A stretch of 55,613 nucleotides of DNA from Massilia frigida (GTDB taxonomy: Bacteria > Pseudomonadota > Gammaproteobacteria > Burkholderiales > Burkholderiaceae_D), in assembly GCF_011682175.1 (NCBI RefSeq), contig NZ_WHJG01000043.1, forward strand, positions 1 to 55,613, read 5' to 3'. Both the position numbers and the translations under genes were made by a program. This document shows positions 1 to 8,754 of the stretch, one piece after another. Within the stretch, counting starts at the first letter, position 1; each line of letters opens with the position of its first letter. Below the pieces are notes generated by a model. It made no database searches. It was not told the DNA's origin and worked only from the letters and a program-made list of their open reading frames with translations.

Positions 1-219
1 CATGGTGTGGGCGTTTTGATTAAGCGTTAGAAACTAAATCATGCCAGAAATGGGCGCCCACCCCCACCTTTTCGCTTGCGCTGCCAAGCAATTTTCATCC
101 GTTCCGCTAGTTTTGCAAGAGGCTCATTAGTCTCCTCCGACGGACCGAGGTCCCCTCACGTGGCTTTGGTTTTATCGCGGCAAATGAATGCCAAATTTCA
201 ACTCTTCAGGAGGCTCGAA

Positions 220-705
220 ATGACCAGCAAGAACACGATCTGTCTTTGGTACGACGGCGACGCTGTCGACGCCGCAAACTTCTACGCAGAAACCTTCCCC
301 GACAGCGCCGTCCACGCCATCCACCGCGCACCGGGCGACTATCCAGATGGTAAAGAGGGCAATGTACTCACCGTCGAGTTCACTGTCGCCGGCATTGCCT
401 GCATCGGGCTCAATGGCGGCCCGCATTTCAAGCACAGCGAGGCTTTCTCTTTCCAGATTGCGACAGATGATCAGGCCGAAACCGACCGCTTGTGGAACGC
501 CATCGTCAGCAATGGTGGTCAGGAAAGCGAATGCGGCTGGTGCAAGGACCGCTGGGGATTGTCCTGGCAGATCAGCCCGCGGGCACTCACCTCGGCAGTA
601 TTCGGCCCCGACCGTGCCGCAGCCAAGCGCGCGTTCGATGCGATGATGACGATGAAAAAGATCGATATCGCCACGATAGAACGGGCAATCCTTGGCCGGG
701 ATTGA
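220..705 (+). CDS. VOC-fold (PhnB/3-demethylubiquinone-methyltransferase-like) protein
   Basis: A 161-residue single-domain protein of the vicinal oxygen chelate family, PhnB-like branch. It opens with a CLWYDGDAVDAANFYAETFP segment, the usual first beta-alpha unit, and carries the WCKDRWGLSWQISP segment typical of this branch near residues 110-125. Members are annotated as 3-demethylubiquinone-9 3-methyltransferase-like, but most have no proven activity; the real substrate is unknown. The ATG at 220 is chosen because CAGGAGG lies 6-7 bases upstream at 207-213; an in-frame start at 76 would add 48 residues unlike the family. It converges with the acyltransferase that follows, ten bases away. 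Confidence 0.88.
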   Translation: MTSKNTICLWYDGDAVDAANFYAETFPDSAVHAIHRAPGDYPDGKEGNVLTVEFTVAGIACIGLNGGPHFKHSEAFSFQIATDDQAETDRLWNAIVSNGGQESECGWCKDRWGLSWQISPRALTSAVFGPDRAAAKRAFDAMMTMKKIDIATIERAILGRD

Positions 706-714
706 TCCGCTTGA

Positions 715-1845
715 TTAAATGAAGGCGGTACGCGACGCAGGTGCCTCGGTTACGGATTGCAAGACGCGTCCCAGCGGAAGCTCCACGCATCGATAAAACA
801 TAGCGCCTGCCATCAGGCTCGCACCCCAGGCCGCCAGCATGCCAATGGCCTGATAGTGCGGTTCAGGTGGTACGAAATGGGCAAACGCCGCATTCATCAC
901 CAGGCAGACCGGGAAGTGGATCAGGAATACCGAATAGGAAATTTGCGCGAGACGATTAATCGCCGACATGCCCCAATGTGAATAGGAACCGGTGCGCGCA
1001 CGGCCGAACAAAAACAGGACGCACGCCACCGCCAGCGCCACCGCAATGCGCAGGCGGAAATCCAGCGCCAGCGCGATCAGGGTCGGCAGCACGATCATCG
1101 CCACCAGCAGCGCCACCACGCGCGGCCGCCGTGTTGGATCGCTCGCCAGCCAGGCCATGATGCCGAGTCCATAACTGCCAAAGAAGTAGGGCGCCCAATC
1201 ATCCCAGTTGGGATCGCGATTGAAGTACAACAGGGACGTGCTGATCCCGATGACAATCACGGCGGGCATCAGCCAAGGCCGCAACCCGCCACCGGAAAAC
1301 CGTCCGCACAGCCAGACCAGCACCGCCACCACCGCATACAACTGGAAATCGATCGCGACATACCACGCCCCGGCCGACAAGGAGTCGTAACCCAGCACGC
1401 CCTGCAGCAGCAGCGCATGCGCCGCCAGTTGCAGAAAATCGGGCGGCGGAGAAATGGAATCGTGCGTCATCCACCGGTTGGCCAGGGCGGAAGCGGCAAC
1501 GGCGAACAGCATCGCCACCATGAACGGCGGCACCAGCTTGGCATACCGGCGCCACACGGTCCCTAGCGGATTGATCAAGCCTGGCTGGCCTTTCGGGAAC
1601 AAGGATTTGGCGACCAGAAATCCACCAATGACGAGGAAGACCTGCACCGCGATGCGCGCGAATGACCCCAGCCAATCGATCACGTCCGGCATCAGGGGCC
1701 GCGCGTAGTCCGCCATCGGGCCGTAGAAGGCCAGGTGATGCAACACAATCAACTGCGCTGCGATAACTTTCAATAAATTGATAAATCCAAACTGCGCCGG
1801 GACGCTTGCCTTGGCCCCGGCTATTTTTTCGACAACAACACCCAT
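715..1845 (-). CDS. Membrane acyltransferase, Acyltransferase_3 family
   Basis: A 376-residue integral membrane protein of the acyltransferase-3 (OafA/NodX/ExoZ-like) family, which O-acylates surface sugars or other acceptors at the inner membrane. Its early LLKVIAAQLIVLHHLAFYG segment holds the family's histidine, and the rest is a series of about ten hydrophobic helices (for example AVQVFLVIGGFLVAKSLF and ISYSVFLIHFPVCLVM). The ATG at 1845 is preferred over an upstream TTG at 1860 because GAGG sits 7 bases before it. The acceptor cannot be told from sequence, and no polysaccharide genes adjoin it. A near-perfect palindrome lies about 75 bases upstream. Confidence 0.85.
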   Translation of the reverse strand: MGVVVEKIAGAKASVPAQFGFINLLKVIAAQLIVLHHLAFYGPMADYARPLMPDVIDWLGSFARIAVQVFLVIGGFLVAKSLFPKGQPGLINPLGTVWRRYAKLVPPFMVAMLFAVAASALANRWMTHDSISPPPDFLQLAAHALLLQGVLGYDSLSAGAWYVAIDFQLYAVVAVLVWLCGRFSGGGLRPWLMPAVIVIGISTSLLYFNRDPNWDDWAPYFFGSYGLGIMAWLASDPTRRPRVVALLVAMIVLPTLIALALDFRLRIAVALAVACVLFLFGRARTGSYSHWGMSAINRLAQISYSVFLIHFPVCLVMNAAFAHFVPPEPHYQAIGMLAAWGASLMAGAMFYRCVELPLGRVLQSVTEAPASRTAFI

Positions 1846-1919
1846 GCAAACCTCTTCCAAAAGCTCGACCGCGCAAGCTGCGCACCGGTCGACACAAGCC
1901 AGTCAAACGTGATGACTGC

Positions 1920-1938
1920 TGATAACAATTTGTTATCA
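1920..1938. promoter_or_regulatory. Perfect 9-1-9 palindrome, candidate operator
   Basis: TGATAACAA, one T, then TTGTTATCA: a perfect inverted repeat with a single central base, 75 bases upstream of the acyltransferase start in an AT-rich patch. Its size and symmetry fit a dimeric repressor site. No cognate regulator is adjacent, so the binding protein is unknown. Confidence 0.5.
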
Positions 1939-2065
1939 TAGCGTATGCTGTCGGAAAGTGGCGCATGGATGAGTTACCGGATGTTACGCAACTGCGCCCG
2001 ATATCCGGGCCGTATTGCGCCTCATGCGGCGTCGTTACTGTGCGTGCCGCCAGATCAATGCATCG

Positions 2066-2527
2066 TCAATAGGGACTCGCTGCGGGTTCTCCCGCAGCGT
2101 TTATCCAGATGTCGTCAGGCAGCGAGCGGTCGCGCTGGCATACCCGGTCGTGGTCGGGATAGGTGATCCTGTCGACCGGAGCGCGGGTGCCGACCACCAG
2201 GCAGCGCGTGGGCGATGCGCTGCAATTCCACAGAAAATGACCGACCGCGACGCCGGCGCGGAACGTGGCCGCGTCGCCGGGCTTCAAGATGGTTTCGGTA
2301 TCGCCTTCCACCATTGTCACGTGGCCCTCCAGGACGTAGACCATTTCATCCTCCGCGCTGTGCCAGTGCTTGATCGACGAGCGCGTGCCCGGTTGCAGCA
2401 CTTCCACGAAGGCGCCAAACTGCGTCAACCCGCCGGCCTCCGAAATCCAGAGCGTCTGCTTGGGTTCGGCCAATTCTTCGGGGGAGCCTTCTTCCTTCAT
2501 GAAACGATCAGGCGTGAGCGCAGGCAT
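2066..2527 (-). CDS. Cupin-domain protein
   Basis: A 153-residue single cupin. Motif 1 is visible as PGTRSSIKHWHSAEDEMVYVLEG, with metal-ligand candidates H54, H56 and E61. Motif 2 follows as PGDAATFRAGVAVGHFLWN, with H97. This is an intact metal-binding cupin barrel in the cytosol with no signal peptide. Small cupins of this type are often annotated as sugar or auxin-like binding proteins; no substrate can be inferred. The ATG at 2527 has AAGGAGT a few bases upstream; a longer in-frame start at 2572 lacks one. It is divergent from the ATP-grasp gene, and the two share a 217-base intergenic region. Confidence 0.85.
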   Translation of the reverse strand: MPALTPDRFMKEEGSPEELAEPKQTLWISEAGGLTQFGAFVEVLQPGTRSSIKHWHSAEDEMVYVLEGHVTMVEGDTETILKPGDAATFRAGVAVGHFLWNCSASPTRCLVVGTRAPVDRITYPDHDRVCQRDRSLPDDIWINAAGEPAASPY

Positions 2528-2744
2528 GCGTGTACTCCTTTTGGCGGTGATAGAGGTGAGAAAGCAGATCATCCTTGACTGCGAGCGACAGCGCTTGCAC
2601 TGGACCCGATTTTACGCTGACGGGCGCAACCTGCAGGCAGTCGCACTGGCCGCGTTGTTCCAGCGAGCACGGTTTTTGTTGCCTTGCGCTGACGAGGCTG
2701 CGACACTGGGCGGCTGTGGGCATCAACGTTTTACTGGAACCGTC

Positions 2745-3500
2745 ATGCATTGGGTGATTCAACAAAGTATTTTCAAGCCGGGCAATTACCAGTTGCTGGT
2801 CAATGCGCTCGATACTGTCGGCATTTCCTATACGCCGGTCGCGATTCCCAACGGGACGTTCGACATGAGTCCCGATGTGAACCCGGAAGGGAAAGTCTAT
2901 GTCTGCGGCGCCATCAAGCTCGCCAGGATCGCGCGCGACAAGGGCTGGGTTCCCGGCAGCTTGTTGAACGAGAATTTCAAGTTCGATATCTGGCTCGCCC
3001 AACTCGGTGCCGGGCTGCTGAACCACGACATCGAGTCCGGCACCTTGGCGGAGGTACGCACCTGCCACCTGGCGAAGTTCTTCATCCGCCCGTCCGAAGA
3101 TAACAAGGCGTTCGACGGCATGGTGATGGACAGCGAAATGATCGCTGACTGGCGGCGCGATCCGGCCAAGGCCCACCTGCAAAAGATCGACGTCATCGTC
3201 TCGCCGGTCAAGGCGATTTATCGTGAATATCGCCTGTTTGTCGTGAACCGCAAGGTGGTGACCGGCTCGGTGTACCGGATCGGCGGCCGCGCGGAGATAT
3301 CGCCCGACGTGGAAGACGATGTCCTCGACTATGCCCGCGGCGTGATCGACACATGGACCCCGGCGCAGTCGTTCGTCATGGATGTCTGCCTGACGCAGGA
3401 GGGATTGAAGGTGATCGAGTTCAATAACATCAACAGCTCGGGTTTTTACGCGATCAATGTTCCCAAGTATGTCGATGCGATTCAAACGTACTACGGCTAG
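2745..3500 (+). CDS. ATP-grasp protein of the R2K clade (DUF4343-like)
   Basis: A 251-residue cytosolic protein. Features matching R2K-type ATP-grasp proteins are the charged middle region (YREYRLFVVNRKVVTGSVYR, with an R-E-Y-R-L-F core) and the C-terminal SFVMDVCLTQEGLKVIEFNN, where D and the E-x-N-N residues would bind Mg-ATP. This clade, which includes eukaryotic CDC123, is predicted to ligate amino acids or peptides to proteins; bacterial members are largely uncharacterised. The ATG at 2745 is the first start after which the sequence looks family-like. Divergent from the cupin gene. Function beyond ATP-dependent ligase or kinase-like chemistry is unknown. Confidence 0.75.
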   Translation: MHWVIQQSIFKPGNYQLLVNALDTVGISYTPVAIPNGTFDMSPDVNPEGKVYVCGAIKLARIARDKGWVPGSLLNENFKFDIWLAQLGAGLLNHDIESGTLAEVRTCHLAKFFIRPSEDNKAFDGMVMDSEMIADWRRDPAKAHLQKIDVIVSPVKAIYREYRLFVVNRKVVTGSVYRIGGRAEISPDVEDDVLDYARGVIDTWTPAQSFVMDVCLTQEGLKVIEFNNINSSGFYAINVPKYVDAIQTYYG

Positions 3501-3539
3501 GGCCGACGATGTCTGGCTGTAGCGCCGCGTGTATCCAGC

Positions 3540-3917
3540 CTACGCGCAGACGCTGGCCAGGAAATCGGCCACGCTGGCTTTTTTGAGAATCAGGCTTGAG
3601 GCGGCCGCATACGGATCGAACTGACGCTCCGTGCCACCGGGGAAGGGCACCCGCACGCTGATCCGTTCGCCGTCGACCTGCACCGACGCATCCGCCGTAT
3701 CGAGCAAATACTGCGAAATGAACGCGCCTACCAACCCGACGAAGAACCCCAGATCCTCGCGCCCCACCGTCTGCGCTTGCAGCCATTGGCTGAACGGTGC
3801 GCGCAGCGCGTCGAGATCGAGCGGTTCGCCCGGCGCAACCAGTCCGGCCTGGGTCAGTACCGCATCGAGCATTGGCCGGGCTTCTTCGACAATTTTGTAC
3901 GGGTCCATATTGGTCAT
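3540..3917 (-). CDS. Hypothetical protein, 125 aa
   Basis: I do not recognise this family. The product is a small acidic, probably soluble protein with a helical N-terminal half, a hydrophobic middle (DLGFFVGLVGAFISQYLL, about residues 55-72) and a beta-rich segment (ASVQVDGERISVRVPFPGG) before the end. There is no signal peptide and no clear ribosome site; a start at 3908 (MDPYK) is also possible. It is divergent from the OmpA-lipoprotein cluster. Codon use resembles its neighbours, which favours a real gene. Confidence 0.6.
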   Translation of the reverse strand: MTNMDPYKIVEEARPMLDAVLTQAGLVAPGEPLDLDALRAPFSQWLQAQTVGREDLGFFVGLVGAFISQYLLDTADASVQVDGERISVRVPFPGGTERQFDPYAAASSLILKKASVADFLASVCA

Positions 3918-4047
3918 GTGAGTGTGGGAGCGGGCCGGCGGCCGCGCGTTCGGGGCGCCATCATACCATCGAGCGCCCGCAGCGCGGCCCCGGCCTGCGT
4001 TCGCCGCAATGTCACCCTGGCCGGTAAAACGGCGCGGCGATTACCGC

Positions 4048-4075
4048 TTGCGACGGATCAGCGCCCGTGTATGAT
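4048..4075 (+). promoter_or_regulatory. Sigma-70-type promoter of first OmpA lipoprotein gene
   Basis: TTGCGA (4048-4053), a 16-base spacer, then TATGAT (4070-4075), about 75 bases before the ATG at 4151. The same TTGCGA-N16-TATGAT arrangement recurs before the second copy, which supports it as a duplicated promoter. Confidence 0.6.
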
Positions 4076-4150
4076 TTGCTTGTTTTTTTGGAATCGTTAT
4101 ACATTTTCCTGCATCGTCAGGCCGATCCCTTTTTTGCCCCACTGCCCGCC

Positions 4151-5209
4151 ATGACCAAACAACGCAACGCCGCTCTTTGCCTGTCGATCTCGCTCGCCTT
4201 TGCCTTCGCCGGATGCAAGCCGAAAGCACCGGTCGAACCCGTGCCGGCGCCCGTGGCAATCGCCCCCGCCCCCGCGGCGCCGCCCGCCGTGGCGCCGGCG
4301 CCGGTGGCCGCCACGCCGCCGCCGGTGTCGGCCAGCGCCGATGGCGTCGACCTCGACCAGATCGCGGTCATCAGCAAGCCGATGCCGCCGTTTCCGTTTG
4401 TCGATTACCCGGAAAACATCGGTGAACCGAAGCAGCAAACCAAGGCCTCCGACTTCGACCAGTTGCACCTGATCGTCGGTAACAAGGTGCAGGCCGTCGA
4501 AGGGCGGTTCCGGCGGCTGGTGTTTGAACTGGCCGATGCCAAGGTCTCGCGCTTCCAGGCGCTGCGCGATTACGCCAAGGCGGCAACCGACATGGGCGGC
4601 GTCAAGGTCAATGCCAGCATGCCGAAAGATGAGGCGTTCCAGAAGGTGAATGGCGCTTTCACCGATGCCATGGCCAAGAAGCTCGATTATCCGAATGAAA
4701 ACTACAGCTACGAAACCTATTTTTTTCCGACGCCGACCGGCCGCAAATGGATGCTCATCATGGCCAACGATTACAGTGTGCGCGTCACCTCCATCGAAGA
4801 AAAACAGACGGCATCGATGGTCAAGATGGTGACTGCCGCCGTCATGAAATCGGAACTCGACAGCAAGGGCCACGTCGCGCTGTACATTAACTTCGACACC
4901 GACAAGGCGGCCATCCGTCCGGATGGCAAACCGGCGGTCGATGAAATCGCCGCGCTGATGAAGAAAGAAACCGCGCTGCATCTGTCGGTCGAAGGCCACA
5001 CCGACAACGTCGGCGACAAGGCCCGCAACGCGACCCTGTCGCGCGAGCGCGCGCAGGCGGTGGTGCAAGCCCTGGTGAGCGACGGCATCGACGGTGCCCG
5101 CCTGAATGCCGCCGGCCACGGCTCGGACAAGCCGCTCGTCGACAATGGCAGCGAAGAGGGCCGCGCGAAAAACCGCCGCGTCGAGCTGGTCAAGGTCGTC
5201 AAAAGCTGA
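4151..5209 (+). CDS. OmpA-domain lipoprotein, tandem copy 1
   Basis: A 352-residue predicted outer-membrane lipoprotein. The signal sequence ends in a lipobox with Cys (FAFAGC, C22), followed by an Ala/Pro-rich spacer of about 40 residues. A unique central domain (about 60-245) comes next, then a C-terminal OmpA-like peptidoglycan-binding domain (about 250-350) with INFDTDKAAIRPDG, VEGHTDNVG, LSRERAQAV and KNRRVEL. The start at 4151 is conserved in all three copies (MTKQ); longer in-frame starts would bury the signal peptide. It probably anchors the outer membrane to the cell wall. First of three tandem paralogues. Confidence 0.87.
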   Translation: MTKQRNAALCLSISLAFAFAGCKPKAPVEPVPAPVAIAPAPAAPPAVAPAPVAATPPPVSASADGVDLDQIAVISKPMPPFPFVDYPENIGEPKQQTKASDFDQLHLIVGNKVQAVEGRFRRLVFELADAKVSRFQALRDYAKAATDMGGVKVNASMPKDEAFQKVNGAFTDAMAKKLDYPNENYSYETYFFPTPTGRKWMLIMANDYSVRVTSIEEKQTASMVKMVTAAVMKSELDSKGHVALYINFDTDKAAIRPDGKPAVDEIAALMKKETALHLSVEGHTDNVGDKARNATLSRERAQAVVQALVSDGIDGARLNAAGHGSDKPLVDNGSEEGRAKNRRVELVKVVKS

Positions 5210-5294
5210 GCGTGGGCGGCACCCGGCGCTGTGCCTGGTGCGCGCTTGCCGCCGCGGCCAAGGCGAAGCGGTAAAACGCCGCCCCTATTACCGA

Positions 5295-5322
5295 TTGCGA
5301 TTGATTAACACCGGTGTATGAT
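5295..5322 (+). promoter_or_regulatory. Duplicated promoter of second OmpA lipoprotein gene
   Basis: TTGCGA (5295-5300), 16-base spacer, TATGAT (5317-5322), 76 bases before the ATG at 5398. Spacing and hexamers match the promoter of copy 1, and the leaders share further sequence, so the duplication unit included the promoter. The third copy has only a degraded counterpart before 6575. Confidence 0.6.
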
Positions 5323-5397
5323 CGCCTTGCTTTTATGTAATCGTTATTTCATCCCCTGCACCGTCAGGCCCATCCTTTTTCGCTCCGACTGCTCGAC

Positions 5398-6462
5398 ATG
5401 ACCAAACAATTCAACGCCGCTCTTTGCCTTTCGATCTCGCTAGCCTTCGCCGCGACCGGATGCAAGCCAAAACCGCCGGCCGCGCCAGCCGAGGCGCCCG
5501 TCGCCAGTGTTCCGGCCGTGGTGGCGCCCGCAGCGCCAGCGCCAGCCCCAGTGGCGGCGGCCACGCCAGCGCCGGCGGCCGACAGTGCCGGCACCGGCGT
5601 CGACCTCGATAAAATCGCGGTCATCACCAAGCCGCTGCCGCCATTTCCGTTTATCGATTATCCGACCAACGTCAAGGAGGGCGACAGGCGAAACGAGGCA
5701 TCCGATTTCGACCAAGTGCACCTGATCGTCGGTAACAAGGTGAAAGCCATCGAAGGGCGCTTCCGCTTGATGTCCTTCCATCTGTCGGATGCCAAGATTT
5801 CAAAATTCCAGGCGCAGCGCGATTACACCAAGGCAGCGCTGGACATGGGCGGCGTGAAGGTCAATACCGCCACGCCGGACGATAAAGAATTCGTGGCGGC
5901 GCATGGCGGCGACAGCTATGCCCTGGACAAGAAATTGAACTTCCACGGCAACTCCAGCAGCTATGACGTGTACTTCGTTCCGACCCCGACGGGCCGCAAA
6001 TGGATGCTCATCATGATCAACGACAGCGGCGTGCGGATCTTGTCGGTCGAAGAAAAACAGACGGCTTCGTCGGTGAATATGGTGACCGCCGCCGAGATGA
6101 AGTCGGAACTCGACAGCAAGGGCCACATTGCGCTGTACATTAACTTCGATACCGACAAGGCGGCCCTGCGCCCCGACGGCAAACCGGCGGTCGACGAAAT
6201 CGCCGCGCTGATGAAAAAGGAAACGGCGCTGCACCTGTCGGTCGAAGGCCACACCGATAACGTGGGCAACAAGGCCCGCAACGTGACCCTGTCGCGCGAA
6301 CGCGCGCAAGCCGTGGTGCAGGCCCTGGTGAGCGACGGCATCGACGGCACCCGCCTGAGCGCCGCCGGCCATGGTGCGGAAAATCCGGTGATGGACAATG
6401 GCAGCGAAGAGGGCCGCGCGAAAAACCGCCGCGTGGAGCTGGTCAAGGTCGTCAAAGGCTGA
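5398..6462 (+). CDS. OmpA-domain lipoprotein, tandem copy 2
   Basis: A 354-residue paralogue of the preceding gene with the same order: lipobox FAATGC, Ala/Pro-rich linker, a central domain starting near VDLDKIAVITKPLPPFPFIDYP, and a C-terminal OmpA domain. The OmpA domain is nearly identical to copy 1 (INFDTDKAALRPDG, VEGHTDNVG, LSRERAQAVVQAL), whereas the central domain and linker have diverged. This suggests recent homogenisation or strong constraint on the peptidoglycan-binding part. It sits 188 bases after copy 1 with its own promoter. The role of the central domain is unknown. Confidence 0.87.
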   Translation: MTKQFNAALCLSISLAFAATGCKPKPPAAPAEAPVASVPAVVAPAAPAPAPVAAATPAPAADSAGTGVDLDKIAVITKPLPPFPFIDYPTNVKEGDRRNEASDFDQVHLIVGNKVKAIEGRFRLMSFHLSDAKISKFQAQRDYTKAALDMGGVKVNTATPDDKEFVAAHGGDSYALDKKLNFHGNSSSYDVYFVPTPTGRKWMLIMINDSGVRILSVEEKQTASSVNMVTAAEMKSELDSKGHIALYINFDTDKAALRPDGKPAVDEIAALMKKETALHLSVEGHTDNVGNKARNVTLSRERAQAVVQALVSDGIDGTRLSAAGHGAENPVMDNGSEEGRAKNRRVELVKVVKG

Positions 6463-6574
6463 GCCTCGGCCCGGGTGCGGTGGAATAGCCGCACCGTTTG
6501 ATCGATTCTTTATGCAATGCTTGTATTTTTTTCCTGCACCGCCAGGCCAATTCATCTTATTACGATTGCACGAC

Positions 6575-7633
6575 ATGACCAAACAATTCAACGCCGCACT
6601 TTGCCTGTCAATCTCGCTCGCCTTTGCCATCAGCGGATGCAAGCCGAAAGCACCGGTCGACGCGGCACAAGCACCTGTGGCGGGCGCAGCGGCGAGCGTG
6701 CCGGCACCGGCCGCCGTCCCGGCAGCGGCCCCAGTGGCGGCGCCGGCCGCGGTCAACGTTGGCGCCGTTGTCGACCTCGACAAGATCGCTGTCATCAGCA
6801 AGCCGGTGCCGCCGTTCCCGTTCATCGATTACCCGCCAGCCGTCGATAAACAGTTTTACAGCACCAAGGAGTCCGATTTCGACCAGGTGCAGCTCATTCT
6901 CGGCGATAAACTGCATGCGGTCGAAGGGCGGGTGCGGGCCATCCACTTCACCTTGGACAAGGCCAAGATCTCGCAATTCCAGGCCCAGCGCGATTATTCC
7001 AAGGCGGTGCAGGACATGGGCGGCATCAAGGTCAATACCGCCAAGCCGCACGACAGCGCGTTCCTGGCGGCCCATGGCGACAATCAAAGCGAGCTCGATA
7101 AAAAGCTGCGCTATGAGTTTCATACCTATTCCTATGAGGCCTACTTCTTGCCGACCGCGACCGGCCGGAAATGGATTGTGCTGATGGTGAGCGACGAAGC
7201 TGTGGATGTCATTTCCGTCGAGGAAAAACAGACCGCGTCGTCGGTGAAGATCGTGACCGCCGCCGCCATGAAGTCTGAACTCGACAGCAAGGGCCATGTC
7301 GCGCTGTACATCAACTTCGACACCGACCAGGCCGCCATCCGCCCGGACGGCAAGCCGGCGGTCGACGAAATCGCCGCGCTGATGAAGAAGGAAGCCGCGC
7401 TGCGTCTGTCGGTTGAAGGCCACACCGACAACCTGGGCGACAAGGCCCGCAACGTCACCTTGTCGCGCGAGCGCGCGCAAGCGGTGGTGCAGGCCCTGGT
7501 CAGCGACGGCATCGACGGCACGCGTCTGAGCGCGGCCGGCCATGGTGCGGAAAAGCCGCTCACCGACAATGGCAGCGACGAAGCACGCGCAAAGAACCGC
7601 CGTGTGGAGCTGGTAAAAGTCGCCAAGGGCTGA
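6575..7633 (+). CDS. OmpA-domain lipoprotein, tandem copy 3
   Basis: Third paralogue, 352 residues, starting with the shared MTKQFNAALCLSISLAF signal and lipobox FAISGC. The central domain keeps IAVISKPVPPFPFIDYP but differs more from copies 1 and 2. The OmpA domain is again almost unchanged (INFDTDQAAIRPDG, VEGHTDNLG). The ATG at 6575 is used because it aligns with the other copies; an in-frame upstream start overlaps the end of copy 2. The leader keeps the CTGCACCGCCAGGCC-like stretch but not a clean promoter, so it may be read from upstream. Confidence 0.87.
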   Translation: MTKQFNAALCLSISLAFAISGCKPKAPVDAAQAPVAGAAASVPAPAAVPAAAPVAAPAAVNVGAVVDLDKIAVISKPVPPFPFIDYPPAVDKQFYSTKESDFDQVQLILGDKLHAVEGRVRAIHFTLDKAKISQFQAQRDYSKAVQDMGGIKVNTAKPHDSAFLAAHGDNQSELDKKLRYEFHTYSYEAYFLPTATGRKWIVLMVSDEAVDVISVEEKQTASSVKIVTAAAMKSELDSKGHVALYINFDTDQAAIRPDGKPAVDEIAALMKKEAALRLSVEGHTDNLGDKARNVTLSRERAQAVVQALVSDGIDGTRLSAAGHGAEKPLTDNGSDEARAKNRRVELVKVAKG

Positions 7634-7843
7634 GCGCCGCAAGGGATGTCGATGCGCTACTGGGCGCGGACGGCAATGCCGGTGAAGATAAGCCGGAGGC
7701 CTGCGCGCCATGCAAAACTTGACCCCGGCATCATCTGTGTCGCAGCCGTAACGCGTGGCGCAAAGCGCGCGGCTGCGCTACCGTATCAGTGAACAAACGC
7801 CGTGGGAATCTCCCACGCCGTCACACTTTTCGGGAGCGGCTTC

Positions 7844-8608
7844 ATGACACGCACACATCTTTCCATGGCGATGGCAGCCCTGCTGCTATCGATGTCTCCA
7901 AGCTGGGCGCAAGAAAAAGTAGCGCCGCCACAAACGCCGCCCGGAGCCGACAAGGCGCCCAAGACCATCGCGCTCGAAGCCGGCGCCAAGCTTTTGCAAA
8001 GCAATAGTCCGGTCGCCGGTTTCGATCTCTATCTGGTCGGTTTCCATCCGATGAAGGACCATCCCGAACAGCAGATGGAAGCGCATCATTATTGCCACCA
8101 GATGAACGAGGATTTCGCCCAGTGCATCCTGTTCGACAGCAACACCAAAAAAGCCAATATGCACGGCGTCGAGTACATCATTTCCGAGACCTTGTTCGAG
8201 ACCTTGCCCACCGAAGAAAAGAAATTCTGGCATCCGCACAACGGCGAGATCCTCAGCGGCCAGCTGATGGCGCCCGGCATTCCCAAGGTCGCCGAAAAAG
8301 TCCTGATGAAGTCCAAGATGAATAGCTACGGCAAAACCTGGCACGTCTGGAATACCGGCCACATGGGCCAGCCCAACGACAAGCTGCCGCTGGGCGAACC
8401 GATGCTGGCCTGGTCCTTCAGCCGCGACGGCGAAGCGCAGCCCGGCCTGGTCGAAGAGCGCGACCGCCGCATGAAGCTCGATACCGCCCGCGCCCGCAAG
8501 GAGCGCGCCGATCTGGCCAGGCTGGCCCGGCCGCAATCGGGCACGGACGACCTCAAGGGCAAGTTCGCGCGCCCGACGCGCGATATCCCCGGCGTGGCGA
8601 ATAAGTAG
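7844..8608 (+). CDS. Exported DUF1264-like (OBAP-type) protein
   Basis: A 254-residue protein with an N-terminal signal peptide (MTRTHLSMAMAALLLSMSPS, cleavage near WAQ). The body carries the sequence signature of DUF1264, the family that includes plant oil-body-associated proteins: GFDLYLVGFHPMKDHPEQQM, then HHYCHQMNEDFAQCILFD and LPTEEKKFWHPHNGEILSGQ. It is rich in His and Cys (HHYCHQ), which might bind metal, but no function is established for bacterial members. Start at 7844 follows CGGGAG by 7 bases. A short GTGGGA-ATC-TCCCAC hairpin (7802-7816) lies in the leader. Confidence 0.78.
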   Translation: MTRTHLSMAMAALLLSMSPSWAQEKVAPPQTPPGADKAPKTIALEAGAKLLQSNSPVAGFDLYLVGFHPMKDHPEQQMEAHHYCHQMNEDFAQCILFDSNTKKANMHGVEYIISETLFETLPTEEKKFWHPHNGEILSGQLMAPGIPKVAEKVLMKSKMNSYGKTWHVWNTGHMGQPNDKLPLGEPMLAWSFSRDGEAQPGLVEERDRRMKLDTARARKERADLARLARPQSGTDDLKGKFARPTRDIPGVANK

Positions 8609-8754
8609 GCGAACCGGGCGCTCGCCGCAAAGGACGGGCAGCTCCGGCATGCACGGGTCACCTGGCGAGCGGAGCGGATTGGATACCCACGACTTGTGGC
8701 GGCAAATAGGGCAGAATAGCGGCCTCATTTACCCTGATAAAAGAAAAGAAAACC

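Noticed and set aside
1-219. Possible partial gene at the left edge
   Set aside because: No frame with protein-like composition; only the VOC gene's leader is supported.
4097-5119. Antisense frames opposite the OmpA genes
   Set aside because: Low-complexity His/Arg-rich shadow translations of the real lipoprotein genes.
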